The notes under the pieces were generated by a model. It had not been told where the DNA came from. It made no database searches and worked only from the letters and a program-made list of their open reading frames with translations. From Nocardiopsis ansamitocini (GTDB lineage Bacteria; Actinomycetota; Actinomycetes; Streptosporangiales; Streptosporangiaceae), in assembly GCF_030268225.1 (NCBI RefSeq), contig NZ_BSQG01000004.1, forward strand, positions 62,001-126,000: DNA of 64,000 nt, in the 5' to 3' direction. The position numbers and the translations under genes were made by a program. Below are positions 58,809-64,000 of this stretch, piece after piece. The first letter of the stretch is position 1; every line of letters begins with the position of its first letter.

Positions 58809-60152
58809 TCAGCCGTCCTTGAGCAGTTCGGCCACGACCACCGGAGTCCCCGAAGCGATCGAGGCGTTGGCTGCCAGGCCGGTCAGCAGAGCGTGCGCGC
58901 CGTCGGCGTGGTCGGGACGGATTCCGTCGTCACCGCCGCCGAACAACGAGTCCAGCATCCGTACGTCGCCCCCGCCGTGCGTGCCCTCGCCCACCGCGAC
59001 CGGGATCTCCTCGGGCGGTGCCCAGTGCCGACGCAGGCGCAGCACGGCGGTGGTGTCCTCCTTGGGGGCTGGCATCCCGCGCACGGGCGTCTTCTCGTCG
59101 CGGGCGGGGGACGTGTGGTCGAACTCGGTGACGTCGAGTTCCAGACGTCCCTTGCTCCCGGTGATGGACACCCGGTAGCCCTCCCAAGGGGAGTAGGCGG
59201 CCAGGTGGTAGCTGAGCTTGGCGCCGGAGGCGTAGCGCACCAGCACCGACATGTCGTCCTCGATGGTGATTCCGGGACCGAACACGTTGAGGTCGCGGCG
59301 GTAGCCGTCCTCGTGCTCGGCGTCCAGGTAGAGCGCGCTCAGGTCCGCGCTGTCGCTCAGGTGCAGGGCGAAGGGGTCGTCCTGGGCAGCGGCTTCGCCG
59401 TGTCCGCGCTCGTAGTCGGCCGCCACCTCGTGGCGCCGACCGTTGGCGTCGCCGTAGAAGAACAGATCGCCCCAGGCGAAGACCTCTTCGGGATGCGACC
59501 CGATCCACCAGTTGACGAGGTCGAAGTGGTGACTGGCCTTGTGCACCAGCAGACCGCCGGAGTTGGCCTTGTCGCGGTGCCAGCGCCGGAAGTAGTCCGC
59601 GCCGTGGCGCAGATCCAGCAGCCACTCGAAGTGGACCGAGCCGACCTCGCCGATCACGCCGGAACGGACGAGCTCGCGCAACTGGTGGTGGACAGGGTTG
59701 TAACGGTAGTTGAAGCCCACCGTCACCCGGCCTCCGGTCCGCTCCTGGGCGGCGTTGATGCGCCGGCAGCCGTCGAGGTCGGCGGTCATGGGTTTCTCGG
59801 TGATCACGTCGCGACCGGCTTCCAGCGCGGCCACGATGTAGTCGGCGTGCGTGCGGTCCACGGTGCACACGATCACCTCGTCCACCGACTCCGCGTCGAG
59901 CATCCGGGAGAAGTCGTCGGGGGAGTAGGTGGGGACCGGTGCGTGTCCGGCATCGGCGACGATGCCGTTGTGGACGCGCATCCGGGTCGCGTTGGAATCG
60001 CACAAGGCGACAAGCTCACCCCGATCGGCGTGCGTGGTGACCAGTGCCGTCGTGTACATCCGGGCCCGGGAGCCGGTGCCCACGACGGCGAACCGGCGCC
60101 GGGGCCGGTCCGCGGCGCTTGACTGTCCTGGGAGTGGAGTGGTCTCGTTCAC
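58809..60152 (-). CDS. Gfo/Idh/MocA-family oxidoreductase
   Basis: A 447-residue dehydrogenase. The nucleotide motif V-V-G-T-G-S-R-A is near residues 22-29, and the catalytic lysine is in T-E-K-P-M-T. H-K-A-S-H-H-F-D-L supplies active-site histidines. It is divergent from a carbohydrate ABC importer and shares the regulatory region with LacI-type operators 4 and 5, so it probably acts on the imported sugar. GTG start just inside the operator area with weak ribosome binding site; a start further in is possible. Confidence 0.88.
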   Translation of the reverse strand: MNETTPLPGQSSAADRPRRRFAVVGTGSRARMYTTALVTTHADRGELVALCDSNATRMRVHNGIVADAGHAPVPTYSPDDFSRMLDAESVDEVIVCTVDRTHADYIVAALEAGRDVITEKPMTADLDGCRRINAAQERTGGRVTVGFNYRYNPVHHQLRELVRSGVIGEVGSVHFEWLLDLRHGADYFRRWHRDKANSGGLLVHKASHHFDLVNWWIGSHPEEVFAWGDLFFYGDANGRRHEVAADYERGHGEAAAQDDPFALHLSDSADLSALYLDAEHEDGYRRDLNVFGPGITIEDDMSVLVRYASGAKLSYHLAAYSPWEGYRVSITGSKGRLELDVTEFDHTSPARDEKTPVRGMPAPKEDTTAVLRLRRHWAPPEEIPVAVGEGTHGGGDVRMLDSLFGGGDDGIRPDHADGAHALLTGLAANASIASGTPVVVAELLKDG

Positions 60153-60161
60153 ACCGATTAT

Positions 60162-60175
60162 GGTAAACGCTTTCC
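60162..60175 (-). promoter_or_regulatory. LacI-type operator 4
   Basis: GGTAAACGCTTTCC keeps the central CG and matches the palindrome at 11-12 of 14 positions. It lies 10 bases upstream of the leftward MocA start. Confidence 0.72.
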
Positions 60176-60440
60176 AATGATCTGTGCAGGGGTGGGGCGC
60201 AGGAGAGTTTTTTGCCGCCCCCGGCTTCCGGGCCGCTCGGGCGACCGGATTGTGCTGGTAGGCGGCTTCGTTCGCCAGTAGAAAGCCGCAACAATCCGGA
60301 AACATCGATCGAGGCGGATCGGCGGACGAATCTGTGTCCGTACAGATGCCTTCGACTGAACCGGTTTCATCTGCGCTGATCAAGGGCGATGCCGAGCGCG
60401 AGATGGGAGCGAAGGGGTGAGTCCCAGGTCACAGGAGTCG

Positions 60441-60469
60441 TTGACACCCCTGTAACACGGTGCTAGAAA
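60441..60469 (+). promoter_or_regulatory. Promoter of the ABC importer genes
   Basis: TTGACA at 60441-60446 and TAGAAA at 60464-60469 are separated by 17 bases, a strong match to a vegetative promoter. A LacI-type operator begins 18 bases further on, in the first transcribed bases. Confidence 0.7.
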
Positions 60470-60487
60470 CTGAACATCATATTTCTT

Positions 60488-60501
60488 GGATAGCGCTTAC
60501 C
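60488..60501 (+). promoter_or_regulatory. LacI-type operator 5
   Basis: GGATAGCGCTTACC with outer CTT/AAG arms forms an extended palindrome around AGCGCT. It sits just downstream of the promoter of the ABC genes, where binding would block elongation. Confidence 0.78.
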
Positions 60502-60658
60502 AAGCCTTTTGGGCCTTGTTCGGAGCGTGGTCTGCCGCACTTTTTCGGGGGCGGGCGCTCCCGATCCAACGAGATTGGCGGTCACAAGTCATGAATGCAG
60601 GCTCGGTCGTGAGACCCGTCGCCGTTTCGGTGCGGGCCTCACACGGTGGTGGTGCACC

Positions 60659-61627
60659 GTGAGCACAGTGCTCCAGCACCGCCAGCCCGCTGGCTCCGCC
60701 GCTACCGCGGCGGCCCCCGCCAAGAAACCCTCCACCAAACAGGGCGATTCCAGGCAGCGGCGCGAGTCCCTCGTCGCCTATGGCTTCCTGGCCCCCTGGT
60801 TCATCGGCCTGGGCTTCATCACCATCGGTCCGATTCTCGCCTCCCTGTACTTCTCCTTCACCGACTACAGCCTGATCGGTGACCCCGAATGGGTGGGTCT
60901 GGAGAACTACCAGCGGATGCTCACCGACGAGCGTCTGCACAACTCGCTCGCGGTGACCTTCCAGTACGTCTTCGTCTCGGTGCCGCTCCAACTGGCCCTG
61001 GCCCTGGCGTTGGCCATGGTCCTGGACCGGGGAGTACGCGGGCTGGCCCTCTACCGCTCGATCTACTACCTCCCCTCCCTGCTGGGCGGCAGCGTCGCGA
61101 TCGCGATCCTGTGGCGCCAGGTGTTCGGAGCAAACGGCCTGATCAACCAGGTGCTCGCCTTCTTCGGGATCCAGGGGGAGGGCTGGGTCTCCAACCCCGA
61201 CTACGCCCTGGGCACCCTGATCATCCTCAACGTGTGGACGTTCGGCGCTCCGATGGTGATCTTCCTCGCCGGGCTGCGCCAGATCCCGCGCATGTACTAC
61301 GAGGCCGCCTCGGTGGACGGGGCGAGCCCGGCGCGCAGGTTCTTCTCGATCACGGTCCCCCTGCTGACCCCGATCATCTTCTTCAACCTCGTGTTGCAGA
61401 TGATCAACGCCTTCCAGACGTTCACCCAGGCGTTCATCGTCAGCGGCGGAACCGGCGGCCCCACGGACTCGACCCTGTTCTACACGCTGTACCTCTACCA
61501 GCGCGGGTTCGGTTCCTTCGACATGGGCTACGCATCAGCGATGGCGTGGCTGCTCCTGATGATCATCGGCGGGTTCACCGTGGTGAACTTCCTCGCTTCC
61601 AAGTACTGGGTCTTCTATGGTGACTAA
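60659..61627 (+). CDS. Carbohydrate ABC transporter permease (MalF/UgpA-like)
   Basis: A 322-residue membrane protein with six predicted helices after a 40-residue cytoplasmic N-terminus. The permease EAA loop reads Y-Y-E-A-A-S-V-D-G-A-S-P-A-R-R-F-F-S-I-T-V-P, typical of CUT1 sugar importers. GTG start. It overlaps the next permease by 11 bases. The importer's ATPase is not encoded here; CUT1 systems in actinobacteria usually share one multi-use ATPase (MsiK). Confidence 0.92.
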   Translation: MSTVLQHRQPAGSAATAAAPAKKPSTKQGDSRQRRESLVAYGFLAPWFIGLGFITIGPILASLYFSFTDYSLIGDPEWVGLENYQRMLTDERLHNSLAVTFQYVFVSVPLQLALALALAMVLDRGVRGLALYRSIYYLPSLLGGSVAIAILWRQVFGANGLINQVLAFFGIQGEGWVSNPDYALGTLIILNVWTFGAPMVIFLAGLRQIPRMYYEAASVDGASPARRFFSITVPLLTPIIFFNLVLQMINAFQTFTQAFIVSGGTGGPTDSTLFYTLYLYQRGFGSFDMGYASAMAWLLLMIIGGFTVVNFLASKYWVFYGD

Positions 61628-62507
61628 GACGTCCGCTGCGCCGGACCCCACGACCACGAACGCTCCCGAGCGTCGCCTGCCCGAGCACCTCAGGCGGTCA
61701 CTCACCCACATCGGGTTGATCCTCTTCGGCCTGATCATGCTCTACCCACTGCTGTGGATGCTCGCCAGTTCCTTCAAGCCGACGGCCGAGATCTTTCGTG
61801 ATCCCAGCCTCTTCACGGGGAACTTCACCCCGGGCAACTACGCCGAGGGCTGGACCGCACTACAGCACCCCTTCCAGCACTACATGCTGAACTCCGCGAT
61901 CGTGGTGGCCGGCTCGATCATCGGCAACCTGATCGGCTGCTCGATGGCGGCCTACGCCTTCGCCCGACTGGAGTTTCGCGGCCGCAAGCTGTTCTTCGCC
62001 ATCATGTTGATGACGATCATGCTGCCGATCCACGTCGTGATCGTGCCGCAGTACATCCTGTTCGCCAACATCGGCTGGATCAACACCTTCTATCCGTTGA
62101 TCGTGCCCAAGCTGCTGGCCACCGACGGGTTCTTCATCTTCCTGATGGTCCAGTTCATCCGGGGACTCCCCAAGGACCTGGACGAGGCGGCCCGGATCGA
62201 CGGATGCGGCCATGTGCGGATCTTCCTGCGCATCATCCTGCCGCTGTCGGCCCCGGCCCTGGCCACCACGGCCATCTTCACCTTCATCTGGACCTGGAAC
62301 GACTTCTTCACCCAGCTGATCTTCCTCACCTCACCGGACATGTACACGGTGCCCGTCGCCCTGCGCACGTTCGTGGACTCCTCCAGCCAGACCTCCTGGG
62401 GACCGCTGTTCGCGATGTCGGTCGTCGCGCTCGGACCGGTCTTCGGATTCTTCCTCGCCGGACAGCGGTACCTGGTCAAGGGCATCGCCACCACCGGCAT
62501 CAAATAG
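61617..62507 (+). CDS. Carbohydrate ABC transporter permease (MalG/UgpE-like)
   Basis: A 296-residue membrane protein with six predicted helices. Its EAA loop reads L-D-E-A-A-R-I-D-G-C-G-H-V-R-I-F-L-R-I-I-L-P. It pairs with the upstream permease to form the channel. ATG start overlapping that gene, indicating coupled translation. Confidence 0.93.
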   Translation: MVTKTSAAPDPTTTNAPERRLPEHLRRSLTHIGLILFGLIMLYPLLWMLASSFKPTAEIFRDPSLFTGNFTPGNYAEGWTALQHPFQHYMLNSAIVVAGSIIGNLIGCSMAAYAFARLEFRGRKLFFAIMLMTIMLPIHVVIVPQYILFANIGWINTFYPLIVPKLLATDGFFIFLMVQFIRGLPKDLDEAARIDGCGHVRIFLRIILPLSAPALATTAIFTFIWTWNDFFTQLIFLTSPDMYTVPVALRTFVDSSSQTSWGPLFAMSVVALGPVFGFFLAGQRYLVKGIATTGIK

Positions 62508-62531
62508 TCCAACAGTCGAAGGGAACCGGAC

Positions 62532-63839
62532 ATGAGAGCAGAACCCGGCAGCGGGCGCCCCCTGCGCAACTCCAGCGTGCTCAAGCTGTCGGCCGCGATC
62601 GCCGCGGTGACCATGGCCGCCACCGCGTGCGGTAGCGGTGGCGGAGACGACGGCAACGTCGAACTGCGGTTCTCCTGGTGGGGCGCCGACGATCGCCACT
62701 CCACGACTCAACAGGTCATCGACCGCTTCGAGGCCCAGAACCCGGGCATCACCATCACCCCGGACTACACCGACTGGGGCTCCTACTGGGACAAGCTGGC
62801 CACCGGCACGGCGGCCAACGACGCCCCCGACATCATCACCCAGGAAGAGCGCTACCTGCGCGAGTACGCCGACCGGGGTGCACTGCTCGACCTCAACGAG
62901 CTCGACATCGACATGTCCTCCATCGACGAACTGGTCGTCGACTCCGGCGATCTGGACGGCAACCGCTACGGCATCGCCACCGGCGTCAACGCCTACGCGA
63001 TCCTGGCCGACCCCCAGGCGTTCGAGGAAGCCGGCGTGGAGATGCCCGACGACTCCACCTGGACCTGGGACGACTACATCCAGATCGCCAACGAGATCTC
63101 TGAGAAGAGCGACAACGAGATCTTCGGTACGCAGAGCATGGGCTACAACGAGTCCGGGTTCGCGATCTTCGCCCGCCAGAACGGCGAGTCCCTCTACAAC
63201 GAGGACGGCAGCCTCGGCTTCAGCGAGGCCACGCTGGAGAAATGGTTCGACTACTCGGTGCAGCTCCAGGACGGCGGGGGGCAGCCCAGCGCCGCGGAGA
63301 ACGTCGAGATCGAGGCCGGCGGCCCCGACCAGTCGGTGATCTCCACCAACAAGGGCGCCATGGCGCACTTCTGGTCCAACCAGCTGGGCGTCATCAGTGC
63401 CACCTCCGGTCGCGACGTGCAGCTGCTGCGCTACCCGGGCGAGACCGAGTTCGAGCGCACCGGAATGTACTTCAAGCCCGCCATGTACTACTCGGTCTCC
63501 GCAGGGACCGACCACCCGGAGGAAGCCGCGAAGTTCGTGGACTTCCTGCTCAACGACAACGAGGCGGCCGAGCTGATCCTGGCCGACCGCGGACTGCCCG
63601 CCAACGTCAACGTCCGTGCCGCTGTCCTGGACGCGCTTCCCGAGGCCGACGCGCGCACCGCGGTCTTCCTCGCCGACATCGAGGGCGGCATCGTGGACGG
63701 CAACCCGCCGCCGCCCATCGGCGCCGGTGAGGTCGTGGAGATCATCAAGCGGATCACCGACGACGTGCACTTCGGCAACATCACCCCCGCCGAGGCGGCC
63801 AAGCGTTTCATGAGCGAGGTCGAGCAGGCCACCGGCTGA
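62532..63839 (+). CDS. Sugar-binding lipoprotein of the ABC importer
   Basis: A 435-residue solute-binding protein. The signal peptide ends with a lipobox A-T-A-C, so Cys33 is probably lipidated. The mature part has the CUT1 pattern L-R-F-S-W-W-G, then Q-Q-V-I-D-R-F-E-A-Q-N-P-G-I and W-T-W-D-D-Y. ATG with AAGGGAACCGG upstream. It delivers an oligo- or monosaccharide, perhaps uronate-containing, to the two permeases. A terminator follows. Confidence 0.92.
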   Translation: MRAEPGSGRPLRNSSVLKLSAAIAAVTMAATACGSGGGDDGNVELRFSWWGADDRHSTTQQVIDRFEAQNPGITITPDYTDWGSYWDKLATGTAANDAPDIITQEERYLREYADRGALLDLNELDIDMSSIDELVVDSGDLDGNRYGIATGVNAYAILADPQAFEEAGVEMPDDSTWTWDDYIQIANEISEKSDNEIFGTQSMGYNESGFAIFARQNGESLYNEDGSLGFSEATLEKWFDYSVQLQDGGGQPSAAENVEIEAGGPDQSVISTNKGAMAHFWSNQLGVISATSGRDVQLLRYPGETEFERTGMYFKPAMYYSVSAGTDHPEEAAKFVDFLLNDNEAAELILADRGLPANVNVRAAVLDALPEADARTAVFLADIEGGIVDGNPPPPIGAGEVVEIIKRITDDVHFGNITPAEAAKRFMSEVEQATG

Positions 63840-63857
63840 TCACCTTCGTCTCACCCG

Positions 63858-63895
63858 GCCCGGTCGGTCCCCTCCCAGAAGGGGGCCGACCGGGC
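63858..63895 (+). terminator. Terminator of the ABC operon
   Basis: A 10-bp perfect stem (GCCCGGTCGG with CCGACCGGGC) that can be extended by CCCCT/AGGGG, followed by TTTCG, begins 18 bases after the binding-protein stop. Confidence 0.8.
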
Positions 63896-63946
63896 TTTCG
63901 CGTGGGGGACGTCCCGATCGCGGCATCGACGGCTTCGTCTTTCCGC

Positions 63947-63952
63947 TAGATT
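63947..63952 (+). promoter_or_regulatory. -10 box for a leaderless gene at the window end
   Basis: TAGATT lies 6 bases before an ATG with no ribosome binding site, as in the other leaderless genes of the window. Confidence 0.45.
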
Positions 63953-63958
63953 CCCCCC

Positions 63959-64000
63959 ATGCAAGCCAACGAGCCGGAGGCCGGCGAAACCGTGCACATC
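63959..64000 (+). CDS. Unidentified protein, first 14 codons
   Basis: A new frame starts M-Q-A-N-E-P-E-A-G-E-T-V-H-I and runs off the window. The start is supported only by the -10-like box 6 bases upstream. Fourteen residues do not allow a family call. Confidence 0.35.
   Translation, partial: MQANEPEAGETVHI

Noticed and set aside
1-64000. tRNA, rRNA, CRISPR arrays, complete insertion sequences, integrase genes
   Set aside because: No cloverleaf, no rRNA-like stretch, no regularly spaced direct repeats and no intact transposase or integrase were found when reading both strands; small RNAs cannot be excluded by eye.

Overview
The window is high-GC DNA with actinobacterial features: strong G/C at third codon positions, frequent GTG and TTG starts, and several genes with a -10-like box 6-8 bases before the start codon, as in leaderless actinobacterial transcripts. 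There is an F420/LLM-type oxidoreductase and there are many TetR, GntR and LacI regulators. A Nocardiopsis- or Streptomonospora-like organism is plausible, but no rRNA or other marker fixes the genus. No tRNA, rRNA, CRISPR array or intact insertion sequence was seen.

Bases 1-7100 are the edge of a natural-product gene cluster. A stand-alone carrier protein (PltL-like), a flavin halogenase closely resembling pyrrolyl-carrier-protein halogenases (PltA-like) and the first 22 codons of a divergent acyl-CoA dehydrogenase-like gene (PltE-like position) suggest a halogenated pyrrole made from carrier-bound proline. Tightly coupled downstream genes encode a TrpB-like PLP enzyme, an ACMSD-type amidohydrolase/decarboxylase, a MaoC-like hydratase and a YbaK/ProX-type aminoacyl-tRNA deacylase. 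A LysE exporter and an orphan NarL/LuxR-type regulator lacking a normal phospho-acceptor site follow. The proline adenylation gene is expected to the left of the window.

Bases 7150-13800 form a minus-strand operon: FCD-GntR regulator, TctC, TctB, TctA, a DapA-family lyase/aldolase and a DhaK-DhaL kinase, with a triple GTTAAC operator in front. This looks like uptake and catabolism of an organic or sugar acid. Bases 14200-34700 hold peptide deformylase, VOC proteins, a YbdK-type ligase, an LLM oxidoreductase, two TetR-controlled units with clear palindromic operators, an MGT glycosyltransferase, a PaoABC-like molybdenum oxidoreductase, an epoxide hydrolase, several gene remnants (helicase-like, GNAT, transposase) and an ECF41 (SigJ) sigma factor next to an NDH-2-like oxidoreductase.

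Bases 35500-40970 and 45300-52600 carry sugar-acid catabolism: MocA-type dehydrogenases, a DUF993 protein, a TIM-barrel isomerase, a KdgD-like dehydratase, an enolase-superfamily acid-sugar dehydratase, an SDR epimerase/uronate-dehydrogenase-like enzyme, a DUF6807 protein and an alpha-ketoglutarate-semialdehyde dehydrogenase. A LacI regulator (46677-47711) lies among them. Five similar palindromes (GGaaA-CG-TTtCC type) sit before these genes and before a MocA gene and a carbohydrate ABC importer at 58800-63840, which suggests one LacI regulon for an oxidative uronate/aldarate-like pathway. Between them lie an uncharacterised 466-residue protein, a GT2 glycosyltransferase, a truncated CPBP protease and a 3-hydroxyacyl-CoA dehydrogenase.

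Bases 53900-57500 contain a TetR/siderophore-interacting-protein pair with a 40-bp palindromic operator, a serine-recombinase relic, and an alkylation-damage repair operon: ECF sigma factor, Ogt with an N-terminal extension, AlkB and Tag.
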